64,000 nt of DNA from an uncultured Opitutaceae bacterium (GCA_903890485.1 CAITBM010000026.1:1-64000); one strand, 5' to 3'; positions 43,885 to 55,195 are shown, counted from the stretch's first letter. A program made the numbers and translations. The notes: generated by a model from the sequence alone, not told the origin.

Positions 43885-45084
43885 ATGGAAGCACACCTGA
43901 TCGAAGTCCTCGCAATGCTGGTCAGGTGGCTCCACGTGATCGCCGGCATCTGCTGGATCGGCTCGTCCTTCTACTTCGTCTGGCTCGACCACAGCCTGGA
44001 CGCGCCTCCACCCGAGTCCGACGAGGCCAAGAAGGGCGTCTCGGGCGAGCTCTGGGCTGTCCACGGGGGCGGATTCTACAACCCGCAGAAGTACGCGGTG
44101 GCCCCGGCCAAGCTCCCCGAGAAGCTCCACTGGTTCATGTGGGAGGCCTACACGACCTGGCTCTCCGGGACCGCGCTCCTGGTCCTGGTCTACTGGTTGA
44201 ACGCCCAGTCGATGATGGTGGACCCCTCGTTGCTGGCGCTCACCACCCACCAGGCGATCGCGATCGGCCTGGGGAGCATGGTGGTGTCCTGGTTCGTCTA
44301 CGACCTCCTCTGCCGCTCGCCGCTGGGACGCCATGACGGCGTCGTCGCGGTCGTGGTTGCCGCGCTCCTGACCCTCTTAGCTTGGGAACTCACCCGGCTC
44401 CTCGGCGGCAGGGCGGCGTTCATCCACGTCGGCGCCTCGATCGGCACGATCATGGCCGCGAACGTCTTCTTCCTGATCATCCCCGGACAGAGGCGGATGG
44501 TGGCCGCGATGCGCGCCGGCAAGAAGCCGAACCCGCAGGACGGGATCCGCGGCAAGCAGCGGAGTGTCCACAACAACTATTTCACGCTGCCGGTCGTGTT
44601 CATCATGATCAGCAACCACTACGCGGCGACCTACAGCCACCCGCAGGCCTGGGCCGTCCTGGCGCTGATCTGCGCGGCCGGTGTCCTGATCCGCCACTAC
44701 TTCAACCGCGAGCACAAGGGAGCCCATCCCTGGGGCTACTTGGTGGCGGGCGGGGCGCTGATCGCGGTCGTGGCCGTGTGGACCGCTCCCCACGTCCAGG
44801 CGCTTCCCCCGGTCAGTGGCCCCGTCACCTTCAACCGGGTGCGGACGATCGTCGGCCAGAGATGCGTGGCCTGCCACTCGCAGACACCGACCTTCACGGG
44901 CATAACCCAGCCCCCGGCCGGCGTCATCCTCACGAGCCCGGCGGGCATCGTCCAGAACGCCCAGCGGATCTACCAGCAGGTGGTCGTGACGCGCATCATG
45001 CCGCTCGGCAACGCGACCCAGATCACCGACGAGGAACGCGCCGTGATCGCCGCCTGGGTGACCGCTGGGGCTCCCGCCAACTAG
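43885..45084 (+). CDS. puuD: PuuD-like urate hydroxylase membrane protein with C-terminal cytochrome c domain
   Basis: 399 residues. The N-terminal two thirds (Urate_ox_N / DUF989 type) have about eight membrane helices: 'LVRWLHVIAGICWIGSSFYF', 'KLHWFMWEAYTTWLSGTALL', 'FIHVGASIGTIMAANVFFLI', 'RSVHNNYFTLPVVFIMIS'. The C-terminal domain has a c-type haem site 'CVACHSQTP' and a distal 'RIMPLGNATQ' methionine. PuuD of Agrobacterium is a cytochrome-fused urate hydroxylase in purine breakdown; other members lack proof of this activity. No other urate pathway genes are adjacent, but a purine-type permease is at 1986. It lies 12 bases after rny and converges on the inositol-phosphatase gene, sharing the CTAG stop. 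Confidence 0.82.
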   Translation: MEAHLIEVLAMLVRWLHVIAGICWIGSSFYFVWLDHSLDAPPPESDEAKKGVSGELWAVHGGGFYNPQKYAVAPAKLPEKLHWFMWEAYTTWLSGTALLVLVYWLNAQSMMVDPSLLALTTHQAIAIGLGSMVVSWFVYDLLCRSPLGRHDGVVAVVVAALLTLLAWELTRLLGGRAAFIHVGASIGTIMAANVFFLIIPGQRRMVAAMRAGKKPNPQDGIRGKQRSVHNNYFTLPVVFIMISNHYAATYSHPQAWAVLALICAAGVLIRHYFNREHKGAHPWGYLVAGGALIAVVAVWTAPHVQALPPVSGPVTFNRVRTIVGQRCVACHSQTPTFTGITQPPAGVILTSPAGIVQNAQRIYQQVVVTRIMPLGNATQITDEERAVIAAWVTAGAPAN

Positions 45085-45848
45085 GCCGCCAGAGCCTTCA
45101 GCACCTCTGCGTGCAGCCCGGCGTTCGCGCTGGCGAGGATTGAGTCGGCAGGGTAGGCGGGACCGCCCTTCGCGTCGGTGATGACGCCGCCTGCCCCGCG
45201 GACGACCGGGACCAGGGCGGCAATGTCCCAGAGGTGCATCAGGGGGTCGTACATGACGTCGGCCTTTCCCGTGGCGAGCAGCAGGTAGCCGTAGCAGTCG
45301 CCCCAGGACCGGGCGACACGGGCCCGCTCCATGACCCCCGTGAAGCCCCGGCAGGCCGGCATCCTGGAAACGACGGCCGGATCGCTCGTCAGCACCGTGG
45401 CGGCCTCGATCCCGGCCACCGAGCGGGTCCTCACGGGCTTACGATTGAGGGTGGTCGTGTGGTTGTCCCCGATCAGGAGCTGGCCGAGAATCGGCTGGTG
45501 GATGCACCCCAAGACCGGCTGTCCCTCGTGCAGGAGCCCGATCAGGGTCCCAAACAGGGGCACCCCGGCGACGAAGGACTTGGTCCCGTCGATCGGGTCC
45601 AGGACCCACACGAATTCTGCGTCGGGACGCTCGGAGCCAAACTCCTCGCCCACGATGCCATGCCCGGGGAAGCGCTTGTGGATCAGCCCGCGCATGATCT
45701 CCTCGGCGCCGCGGTCGGCTGCGGTCACGGGGGACTGGTCCGCCTTGATCTCCACGGCGACGTCCGGCCTTCCGAAGAACGGCTGGATGAAATGGCCGCT
45801 GAGCGTGGCCAGCTCGACCATGAATTCGCGTAGGGGATCGAGGTTCAC
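45081..45848 (-). CDS. Inositol-phosphatase family enzyme, probably histidinol-phosphatase (HisN-type)
   Basis: 255 residues from GTG 45848; a longer upstream frame crosses into the divergent exonuclease gene and is rejected. IMPase-family metal sites are complete: 'GEEFGSE' (Glu), 'VLDPIDGTKSFVAGVP' (Asp-x2-Asp) and 'MHLWDIAALVPVVRGAGG' (Asp). The 'DQSPVTAADRGAEEIMRG' lead and the overall length fit the HisN branch, which hydrolyses L-histidinol phosphate, but inositol-1-phosphate or 3'-phosphoadenosine activity cannot be excluded. It converges on puuD, sharing the tetranucleotide CTAG, and is divergent from the exonuclease gene. Confidence 0.82.
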   Translation of the reverse strand: MNLDPLREFMVELATLSGHFIQPFFGRPDVAVEIKADQSPVTAADRGAEEIMRGLIHKRFPGHGIVGEEFGSERPDAEFVWVLDPIDGTKSFVAGVPLFGTLIGLLHEGQPVLGCIHQPILGQLLIGDNHTTTLNRKPVRTRSVAGIEAATVLTSDPAVVSRMPACRGFTGVMERARVARSWGDCYGYLLLATGKADVMYDPLMHLWDIAALVPVVRGAGGVITDAKGGPAYPADSILASANAGLHAEVLKALAA

Positions 45849-45929
45849 GGGTACCGTTGAATCCGCGAATGGAGCTAAAGACACGAAAAATTGAGCTCGG
45901 AGCCGGCTGAAAATCCGGGAACATGGTGC

Positions 45930-46595
45930 ATGCCCTGGACCGAACAGCAGGTGTTTTTCATCGATTTTGAGGGGAGCACGGCCTCGGGCGTCCTGGAGTA
46001 CGGGGTCGTGACCTTGCTCGGCGGGAAGGTCGTGGCGGCGGCGACCCGGCTTTGCGGCCCGACGGGGCGCATCCGCCCGGAGGACTCGGCGATCCATGGA
46101 CTGGACTCGGAGCTGCTCGCCCAGAGGGAGCCGTTCTCGGCCGACTGGGAGCTCTTCGCCCGTTACCGCGAGAACGGGCCCCTGGCCGCGCACTATGCGG
46201 GTGCCGAGGGATCGCTCCTAAGGGCAACCTGGCCCTATCCCCGCAACTCGCCCGATTTCGCCCGTCCCGGCGGGCGCGTGATCGAATGGGGCCCCTGGAT
46301 CGACACGGCCCGGATCTACGCCCAGCTCTACCCGCGGCTCGAGTCGGCGCGCCTGGAGGCCCTGGTCGTTGGGAGCGGGCTCCAGCGCCAGCTCGACAAG
46401 CTGGCGGCGGCGCATTGCCCGGCCGGGCGCCGGTCCTACCACTGCGCGCTCTATGACGCCCTTGCCGGGTCGCTCCTGCTTACCTCGCTCGCGAACGACC
46501 CGAAGCTTGCCTCGCTCTCCGTCATGCAGCTCCTGGCGCTCAGCACCCTCGACCCGAAGAAGCGGGAGTCGATCGTGCAGCGGGAGCTCTTCTAG
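45930..46595 (+). CDS. DnaQ-like 3'-5' exonuclease (DEDDh family)
   Basis: 221 residues from ATG 45930. Exo I shows as 'VFFIDFEGSTASGVLEYGVV' (Asp and Glu), Exo II as 'LAAHYAGAEGSLLRATW' (less typical, with the Asp not obvious), and Exo III as 'SYHCALYDALAGSLLL' (His-x4-Asp). The 'IHGLDSELLAQREPF' segment is also DnaQ-like. It probably trims DNA or RNA 3' ends in the cytoplasm; there is no polymerase domain, so it may be a stand-alone proofreading or RNase T-like enzyme. It converges on the WecG/TagA gene, sharing the CTAG stop. Confidence 0.75.
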   Translation: MPWTEQQVFFIDFEGSTASGVLEYGVVTLLGGKVVAAATRLCGPTGRIRPEDSAIHGLDSELLAQREPFSADWELFARYRENGPLAAHYAGAEGSLLRATWPYPRNSPDFARPGGRVIEWGPWIDTARIYAQLYPRLESARLEALVVGSGLQRQLDKLAAAHCPAGRRSYHCALYDALAGSLLLTSLANDPKLASLSVMQLLALSTLDPKKRESIVQRELF

Positions 46596-47356
46596 GCCGG
46601 GGGGTACTTCAACAGGCCCATTTTCTGGGCGGCCACCTTCGCCACGAACCTCGCGTTGCCGATGACATAGCGGCCCGAGAGGCGCCTCGGCTCGGTGCAG
46701 AGCCTGAAGAACCATTCCAGTCCGGACCGCTGCATCCAGCGGGGTGCCTGGGGCAGCCTTCCGGAATGGAAGTCGAAGGCGGCGCCGATCCCGATCAAAA
46801 GTCCTGTGTCGAGGGTCGAGCCGGCTCCCGCCATGAACCGCTCCTGCTTGGGGGTGCCCAGGCCCACCCAGATGATGTCGGGCCGGGCCTCCCTGACCTC
46901 CTCCTGGAGGGAGACGAGCTCCAAGTGATCGAGCTCCCCGAATCCGGGGGTGTGGCAGCCCGCGACGACAAGCCCGGGAAAGCGGGACGATAGCCTGGCG
47001 GCCAATTCCTGGGCGACCCCGGGCTTTCCGCCGTAGAAGAAGTGGCGCAGGCCCATCGGCCGGCCCCGGTCGCAGACGGTGAGCAGGAGGTCGGGGCCGT
47101 AGACCCTCTCGACCCCCTTGGGCCCGAGCCACACGACCGGCATGCCGTCCGGGGTCGAAAGCCAGGACCCGTTGAAGGCCGTGCGCAGGCCCGGGTCGCG
47201 GCTGGCCAGTTCGAGGCCATGGGCCGTGCACAGGCAGAGGTAACCGGCCTTTAGCTGGCCCCTGGCGCCAAGGATCAGGTCGACGGCCTGGTCGAAGGCC
47301 AGAGCCGACACCCCCACGCCGAGCACGTTGTAGCGCGGCACGGGGGGAGGGGTCAT
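46592..47356 (-). CDS. WecG/TagA/CpsF-family glycosyltransferase (GT26)
   Basis: 254 residues from ATG 47356. Family motifs: 'LCTAHGLELASRDPGLRTAF', 'LSTPDGMPVVWLGPKGVERVYGPDLL', 'YGGKPGVAQELAARL' and the nucleotide-sugar motif 'IIWVGLGTPKQERFMA', with 'GIGAAFDFHSGRLPQAP' near the end. It transfers a sugar (usually N-acetylmannosamine or its uronic acid) to a lipid-linked intermediate in surface polysaccharide assembly. Its start overlaps the stop of the HAD phosphatase gene (ATGA, 47353-47356), so the two are co-translated. It shares a CTAG stop with the exonuclease gene. Confidence 0.9.
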   Translation of the reverse strand: MTPPPVPRYNVLGVGVSALAFDQAVDLILGARGQLKAGYLCLCTAHGLELASRDPGLRTAFNGSWLSTPDGMPVVWLGPKGVERVYGPDLLLTVCDRGRPMGLRHFFYGGKPGVAQELAARLSSRFPGLVVAGCHTPGFGELDHLELVSLQEEVREARPDIIWVGLGTPKQERFMAGAGSTLDTGLLIGIGAAFDFHSGRLPQAPRWMQRSGLEWFFRLCTEPRRLSGRYVIGNARFVAKVAAQKMGLLKYPPA

Positions 47357-48000
47357 GCCGCGAACCTTGCCTGAAGAGCCGCCAGCCGGCAATCCGCGAG
47401 CGAGCCGACCTTCAGGTCCACGTGGGCGAAGTCGTGGTGGCTTGTGGAGGCGTTGGGCACGGCCACCACCCACATCCCCGCGCGCTTGGCGGCCAGGGTC
47501 CCGGTGTGGGAGTCCTCGAAGGCCACGGCCTCGTGGGGCCTTAGGCCAAACTCGTTCAAGACCAGCCGGTAGAGGTCCGGCTCCGGCTTGGGGCTCGCCA
47601 CGTCCTCCCGGCAGGCGATCAAGTCAAAGAGGTCCAGGAGGCCCAGGCGCCCGAGGTGGCCCTCCACATGGGGGTGGCGGGAGTTGGAGGCGAGCCCCAG
47701 CCTCAGGCCCGCGTCCTCGGCCTCGCCCACCAGGTCAAGGAAACCGGGGAGCACCTTCTGGGACTGGTCCCGGGCCCGGTTGAACGCCCGCCGCTCCTCG
47801 TCAAGGCGGGCGCGGTCGGCCCCCGGCCCAAACCCCCTCCACGGGTCGAAGGCGTAGTCGGCGTGCCCGACCGAGCGGATGAAGGCCGGCCGGTCAAAGG
47901 CGATGCCGTGGGCGCCGTGGACGTCCTGGTAGGCGTCGATGGCCGCGGTCTCGGTGTCGAGGATCAGACCGTCAAAGTCGAAGATGAGGGCGCGCAGCAT
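47353..48000 (-). CDS. HAD-family phosphatase (beta-phosphoglucomutase-like)
   Basis: 215 residues from ATG 48000 ('MLRALIFDFDGLILDTETAA'); the longer upstream frame overlaps a divergent gene. HAD motifs: I 'DFDGLILD', II 'LGLASNSRHPHVEGHL', III 'KPEPDLY' and IV 'AFEDSHTGTLAAKRAG', with a helical cap of subfamily I type. It dephosphorylates or isomerises a small phosphorylated sugar. It is translationally coupled to the WecG/TagA gene, so a role in sugar-phosphate metabolism for surface polysaccharide is plausible but not proven. Confidence 0.88.
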   Translation of the reverse strand: MLRALIFDFDGLILDTETAAIDAYQDVHGAHGIAFDRPAFIRSVGHADYAFDPWRGFGPGADRARLDEERRAFNRARDQSQKVLPGFLDLVGEAEDAGLRLGLASNSRHPHVEGHLGRLGLLDLFDLIACREDVASPKPEPDLYRLVLNEFGLRPHEAVAFEDSHTGTLAAKRAGMWVVAVPNASTSHHDFAHVDLKVGSLADCRLAALQARFAA

Positions 48001-48070
48001 GGGCAGTGTCGCCCGTGACTTTTTCGTTGCGCCAGGGGCCTTGCAAGCGTTGACCGTCTCCCACACGACG

Positions 48071-48643
48071 ATGCCCAAACGACTCCTCCTAGCCCTCCTC
48101 CTCGCCGTCGCCGTCAAGGCCCGGGCCGAGGAATCCTTCACGAAGGGCCTCTCGCCCGATGACTTCCAGGCCGCGGGCCTCTCGAAGCTCACGCCCGACG
48201 AACTCGCAAGGCTCGACCTCCTGGTCAGGGGCAAGCAGGCCGGGGCGGTCGCCAAGGCCACCGAGGAGACCAAGAAGGCGGTCACCCTGACGGTGCGCGA
48301 GGAGGAGCGGGCGGCCGCCAAGAAGGAGGCCGCCAAGGCGAGCTTCATCGACAAGTTCAAGGTCGTCCTGAAGCCCGGCACCGAGGTGGACTACACAACC
48401 CTCGATGCGACGCTGCCGGCCGGCTACAGCGGGTGGGAGAAGGGCACGGTCCTCACGCTCACCAACGGGCAGCAATGGACCTGCGTCCAGGACGGCGGCG
48501 ACTACGAAACGCCGACCGGCAAGCCCGTGAACGTCCGGATCGTTCCCGGCTCAATGGGCAGCTTCTTCATGGAGATCGAGCACGGGGGCCGCGTGCGCGT
48601 CAAATTCCGGGGGAACGTGAACCTCCCCCCGGACGCGCACTAG
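48071..48643 (+). CDS. Secreted hypothetical protein with alanine/lysine-rich helix
   Basis: 190 residues from ATG 48071, which opens a signal peptide (MPKRLLLALLLAVAVKARA). The mature part begins with 'LSPDDFQAAGLSKLTPDELARLDLLVRG', a short helical region common in secreted Verrucomicrobial proteins, continues with a charged helix ('EERAAAKKEAAKASF'), and ends in a beta domain ('LTNGQQWTCVQDGG', 'SMGSFFMEIEHGGRVRVKF'). The C-terminal part may resemble a small SH3-like barrel. I do not recognise a family with an assigned function. It shares its stop (CTAG, 48640-48643) with the convergent gyrA gene. Confidence 0.7.
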   Translation: MPKRLLLALLLAVAVKARAEESFTKGLSPDDFQAAGLSKLTPDELARLDLLVRGKQAGAVAKATEETKKAVTLTVREEERAAAKKEAAKASFIDKFKVVLKPGTEVDYTTLDATLPAGYSGWEKGTVLTLTNGQQWTCVQDGGDYETPTGKPVNVRIVPGSMGSFFMEIEHGGRVRVKFRGNVNLPPDAH

Positions 48644-51114
48644 GCCTGAGGCTCCGGCTGGTCGGCCGGAAGGGCGTTCTCCTCCTCGGTTTCCACGATG
48701 CGGGCGATCGTGAGCAATTTGTCGCCCTCGGCGAGCGTGAGGAGCTTAACGCCCTTCGCCCCGCGGCCCGTCTCGCGGATCTCGTCGACGCGGGTGCGGA
48801 TGCTCTGGCCCTTGGCCGTGAGCAGCATCACCTCGCTGCCGTCCCGGACGCTCAGGGCGCCCGCCACGTTGACCGAGCCGTCCTCGGGCAGGTCGATCGC
48901 GATCACGCCGGTCCCGCCGCGGCTGATCAGGCGGTAGTCCTCGAAGGGCGTCCGCTTGCCGATGCCGTCCTCGCGCGCGATCAGGAGACGGTTCACCGGG
49001 TCGCAAACCTCGATCACCTTGACGTAGTCCCCGTCGATCTTGAAGCGCATGCCGGTGACCCCCACGGTGTCCCGGCCCTGGTCGCGCAGGTCGTCCTCGT
49101 TGAAGCGAACGGCCTGGCCCTTGTAGGAGACCAGCACGATCTCGTTCTGGCCCGACGTGAGGACGCAGCCCACCAGGGTGTCGCCCTCCTCGAGCTTGAT
49201 CCCGCGAAGGCCGCCCTCGCGGCTCGCGTTCGTGTAGTCGGAGAGGTTTGTCTTCTTCGTGACCCCCGCCTTGGTCGCCATCACGACGTGCAGCGTGCCC
49301 TCGAAGTCCTTCACGCAGAGCATGGCGGCGATCTTCTCGCCCTCGGCGAGCCGGAGGAAGCTCGAGACCGACTTGCCCTTTGAGGCCCGGGTGCCCTCCG
49401 GCACGTCGTAGACCTTCTTCGCGTGGCACTGGCCCGTGTTCGTGAAGAACAGGATGAAGTCATGCGTGCTCGCCGTGAAGAGGTGCTCGACGAAATCCTC
49501 GTCGTAGGTCTCGGTCCCGATGATGCCCTTGCCGCCGCGCTTCTGCGAGCGGTAGTCGGCGACGCGCGTGCGCTTGATGAAGCCCAGGTGCGAGACGGTG
49601 ATCACGCAGCCCTCGTTCGGGATCACGTCCTCCATCCGGAACTCCCCGGCGGCGGCGATGATCTCGGTGCGCCTCGGGGAGAGGTACTTGGCCCTCATCT
49701 CGAGGAGCTCGCTCTTGATGAGCGCCAGGAGCTTGGCCTCGCTCTCCAGGATCCCGCGGAGCTCCTCAATGAGCTTCATGAGCCCCAGGTACTCGGCCTC
49801 GATCTTGCCGCGCTCCAGGCCCGTCAACTGGTAAAGCCTGAGCTCCAGGATGGCGTCGGTCTGCCTCTCGGAAAGCGGGTACTTCGCCATCAGCTTCACC
49901 TTCGCCTCGTCCCGGTTCTGGGAGGCCCTGATGATCTTCACGAAGTCGTCCAGGTTATCCAGGGCGATGATGTAGCCCTCCAGGATGTGGGCGCGGTCCT
50001 CGGCCTCCTTCAGGCGGAAGCGGGTGCGGCGGGTGACGACATCCCTGCGGTGCTCGATGTAGCACTCGATCAACTCCTTGATGTTCATCTGCTTCGGCCT
50101 CTTGCGGTCGAGCGCAAGGAGGGTGACGCCGAAGGACGACTCGAGTGCCGTCTTCTGGAAAAGCTGGTTGATGACCACCTTGGCCTGCTCGCCGCGCTTC
50201 AACTCGACCACGATGCGCGTGTTCTCGTCGGACTCGTCGCGCAGGTCGCGGATCCCGTCGAGCTCCTTCTCGGAGACCAACTCCGCGATCCGGGTGACCA
50301 GGTTCGCGCGGTTCACGTTGTAGGGGATCTCCGTGATCACGATCTGCTCCATGCCGCCCTTCATCTCCTCGGTGTGGGCCTTGCCCCGGATGCGCACGAT
50401 GCCCTTGCCGGTCTTCAGGTAGCTGAGGATCGCCTCGCGCCCGGAGATGACGCCGCCGGTCGGGAAGTCGGGCCCCTGGATGATGTTGCAGAGGTCGTCC
50501 ACGCTGATGGACGGCTTGTCGAGTATCGCGCACGCCGCGTCGATGATCTCGCTCAGGTTGTGGGGCGGGATGTTCGTCGCCATGCCGACGGCGATTCCCG
50601 TCGAGCCGTTCATCAGGAGGTTCGGGAGCGCCGCCGGCAGCACCGTGGGCTCGGTCGTCGACTCCTTGTAGTTGGGGACGAAGTCGACCGTCTCCTCCTC
50701 GATGTCCTTGAGCAGCTCCTCGGCGGCCTCGTTCAGGCGGCACTCGGTGTAGCGGTAGGCGGCCGGGGGGTCCCCGTCAACGGAGCCGAAGTTTCCCTGC
50801 GGGTCGATCAGGGGGTAGCGCATCACCCAGGTCTGGGCCAGGCGGACCAGCGTGTCGTAGACCGACGCGTCGCCGTGGGGGTGGTAGTTCTTGAGCACCT
50901 CGCCGACCACGCCCGCGCACTTGTCGTAGGGCCGGTTGTGGACCAGGCCCTCGCGGAGCATCGCGTAGAGGATCCTCCGCTGCACGGGCTTCAACCCGTC
51001 GCGCGCGTCCGGCAGGGCGCGCGAGATGATGACCGACATCGAATAGTCGATGTAGGCCGTCTGCATGATGTCGGTGATGTTCGCCGAGAGGAGTTTTTCG
51101 GAACCGGTGTACAA
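48640..51114 (-). CDS. gyrA: DNA gyrase subunit A
   Basis: 824 residues. 'NITDIMQTAYIDYSMSVIIS' and 'PDARDGLKPVQRRILYAM' open the protein, the catalytic tyrosine is Tyr122 in 'AAYRYTECRL', and the quinolone-resistance region reads 'HPHGDASVYDTLVR', with Ala at position 83 and Asp at 87 in E. coli-like numbering. The C-terminal beta-pinwheel carries the gyrase box variant 'SQKRGGKGI'. With GyrB it introduces negative supercoils. The start is a TTG at 51114; an ATG at 51066 would remove conserved residues. It follows gyrB by 46 bases. Confidence 0.96.
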   Translation of the reverse strand: MYTGSEKLLSANITDIMQTAYIDYSMSVIISRALPDARDGLKPVQRRILYAMLREGLVHNRPYDKCAGVVGEVLKNYHPHGDASVYDTLVRLAQTWVMRYPLIDPQGNFGSVDGDPPAAYRYTECRLNEAAEELLKDIEEETVDFVPNYKESTTEPTVLPAALPNLLMNGSTGIAVGMATNIPPHNLSEIIDAACAILDKPSISVDDLCNIIQGPDFPTGGVISGREAILSYLKTGKGIVRIRGKAHTEEMKGGMEQIVITEIPYNVNRANLVTRIAELVSEKELDGIRDLRDESDENTRIVVELKRGEQAKVVINQLFQKTALESSFGVTLLALDRKRPKQMNIKELIECYIEHRRDVVTRRTRFRLKEAEDRAHILEGYIIALDNLDDFVKIIRASQNRDEAKVKLMAKYPLSERQTDAILELRLYQLTGLERGKIEAEYLGLMKLIEELRGILESEAKLLALIKSELLEMRAKYLSPRRTEIIAAAGEFRMEDVIPNEGCVITVSHLGFIKRTRVADYRSQKRGGKGIIGTETYDEDFVEHLFTASTHDFILFFTNTGQCHAKKVYDVPEGTRASKGKSVSSFLRLAEGEKIAAMLCVKDFEGTLHVVMATKAGVTKKTNLSDYTNASREGGLRGIKLEEGDTLVGCVLTSGQNEIVLVSYKGQAVRFNEDDLRDQGRDTVGVTGMRFKIDGDYVKVIEVCDPVNRLLIAREDGIGKRTPFEDYRLISRGGTGVIAIDLPEDGSVNVAGALSVRDGSEVMLLTAKGQSIRTRVDEIRETGRGAKGVKLLTLAEGDKLLTIARIVETEEENALPADQPEPQA

Positions 51115-51160
51115 GGGAGTGAAGGAAGGGGGTTAAAGGGAGCGGCCTGGGACCGGGGCT

Positions 51161-53933
<2,773 letters not shown>

Positions 53934-54647
53934 ATGCGTAGTCCGACGATCGACCTGCTCCTTATCCTCCAAGATCGCGACACCAGGAGGCTCGGGATCG
54001 AGGCCCAGCTCAAGGGCGCCCCCCGGGAGGTCGCCGCCGTCGAGCAGCGGATCGCCGCCGAGAAGGCGGCCATAGAGGCGGCGAAGGCCGAGCTGCGCGA
54101 GTTCGAATCCAAGAAGAAGATCCTGGAGACGGAGATAGGGTCCGCAGAGACCCAGCGCGGCAAGTACCAGCTCCAGCAGCTTTCGGTCAAAAAGAACGAC
54201 GAGTACCAGGCTCTGGGCCACCAGATCCTCGAGGTTCAGAAGCAGATCGGCGAGCTCGAGGGCAAGGAGCTCGAGGCGATGTATGCGATCGATGAGGCGA
54301 AGAAGCGCTTCCTGGCGGCCGAGTCCACGCTCAAGCAGAACATCGCGGGCCACGAGTCCCGGATCCGCACCCTTAAAGAGAGGGAGCTGAGCCTGGCCGA
54401 GGAGCTCAAGGAGGCCGTCAAGGCAGTCGAGGAGGCGAGCAAGCCCCTCTCGGCCTCGGCGATCGAGGCCTACCAGCTGGCCGCCAGGCGGCGCATGCCC
54501 GCCGTTGTCCCGATCCGGGGCGGCAAGTGCGGGGGCTGCCACCTGAAGGTGTCCAGCGAGGTCGAGAGCGCGGCCCGGGGAAAGCTCCCCGACACCGAGT
54601 TCGCCCACTGCGACCAGTGCGGCCAGATGGTCTACTGGGAGTCCTAA
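53934..54647 (+). CDS. C4-type zinc-ribbon coiled-coil protein (CT398/DUF164-like)
   Basis: 237 residues from ATG 53934, preceded by a GGGGG ribosome-binding-like stretch. A long antiparallel coiled coil (about 15-170, e.g. 'PREVAAVEQRIAAEKAAIEA') is followed by a zinc ribbon with Cys pairs in 'GGKCGGCHLKVSSEV' and 'FAHCDQCGQMVYWE'. Homologues in Chlamydia and Helicobacter (CT398, HP0958) act in RpoN/secretion chaperoning and RNA binding, but the general role is not fixed. It stands directly upstream of the RNase P RNA gene, on the same strand. Confidence 0.88.
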   Translation: MRSPTIDLLLILQDRDTRRLGIEAQLKGAPREVAAVEQRIAAEKAAIEAAKAELREFESKKKILETEIGSAETQRGKYQLQQLSVKKNDEYQALGHQILEVQKQIGELEGKELEAMYAIDEAKKRFLAAESTLKQNIAGHESRIRTLKERELSLAEELKEAVKAVEEASKPLSASAIEAYQLAARRRMPAVVPIRGGKCGGCHLKVSSEVESAARGKLPDTEFAHCDQCGQMVYWES

Positions 54648-54690
54648 GAAGCTTGCCCCGGCGGGCCCCCCTGGGGCATCCTTGTCCCCT

Positions 54691-55168
54691 TAGCTTTGGG
54701 GCCAGGTCGTCGCTCCAAGTTCTTTGATCCCAAGGCGCGGGTAACGCCGCGTCCGTTAGAAACTTGGAGAGGAAAGTCCGGACACCACAGGGCAGGATGC
54801 TGCTCGAGCCCACAAGGCAAGAGCAGGCACCGCGGTTCAAGCCGCGGTGACGGACAGTGTCACAGAGAACAGACCGCCGCGCGGGAGCCTTCGGGCGGCC
54901 GTGCGGTAAGGGTGAAAAGGTGGGGTAAGAGCCCACCGCGCATCGCCGCGAGGCGTGCGGCACGAAAAACCCCTTCCGGTGCAAGACAAAATAGGAGACT
55001 GGACGGCCCGTCCTAGAGTCTCGGGTATGTCGCACCTCTCCGCTCCCCGCGTGGCTCCGCCGTGCGGGGGGACGGTCGGGCGGGCCCCCTAAAAAAGGGC
55101 GCGAGAGAAATGACGGCCGATGCGCCGCAAGGCGCGGGACAGAATCCGGCTTAAAGGCCCCAAAGCTA
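54691..55168 (+). ncRNA. rnpB: RNase P RNA (bacterial type A)
   Basis: The catalytic RNA of RNase P, which trims the 5' ends of tRNA precursors. The two universal halves of helix P4 are present: GAGGAAAGTCCGGAC at 54769-54783 and ACAGAATCCGGCTTA at 55139-55153. A 13-base closing helix P1 pairs TAGCTTTGGGGCC (54691-54703) with GGCCCCAAAGCTA (55156-55168), which sets both ends. Another strong local stem pairs CTCCAAGTT (54713-54721) with AACTTGGAG (54761-54769). Length is about 478 bases, longer than the roughly 380-420 of typical type A RNAs, through extra GC-rich sequence in the 3' half. Any reading frame here is chance. Confidence 0.95.
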
Positions 55169-55172
55169 AATT

Positions 55173-55195
55173 TTCGGCAATGTAACCGTGCCGAA
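55173..55195 (+). terminator. Hairpin after rnpB, possible terminator
   Basis: TTCGGCA (55173-55179) pairs perfectly with TGCCGAA (55189-55195) around a nine-base loop, five bases after the P1 helix of RNase P RNA. No T run follows, so termination strength is uncertain; the TonB-receptor gene starts 37 bases later. Confidence 0.4.

Noticed and set aside
42334-44334. A long minus-strand open frame of over 600 codons opposite rny and puuD
   Set aside because: It is a mirror of GC-rich coding DNA: leucine/arginine/aspartate-rich composition without a domain, and both genes on the plus strand are certain.
54100-54120. A TTCGAATCC tRNA T-loop-like string
   Set aside because: It lies in frame within the zinc-ribbon coiled-coil gene and no acceptor stem or anticodon arm surrounds it.
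54696-55016. A plus-strand open frame inside the RNase P RNA gene
   Set aside because: The P4 consensus halves and the P1 helix identify the region as rnpB.
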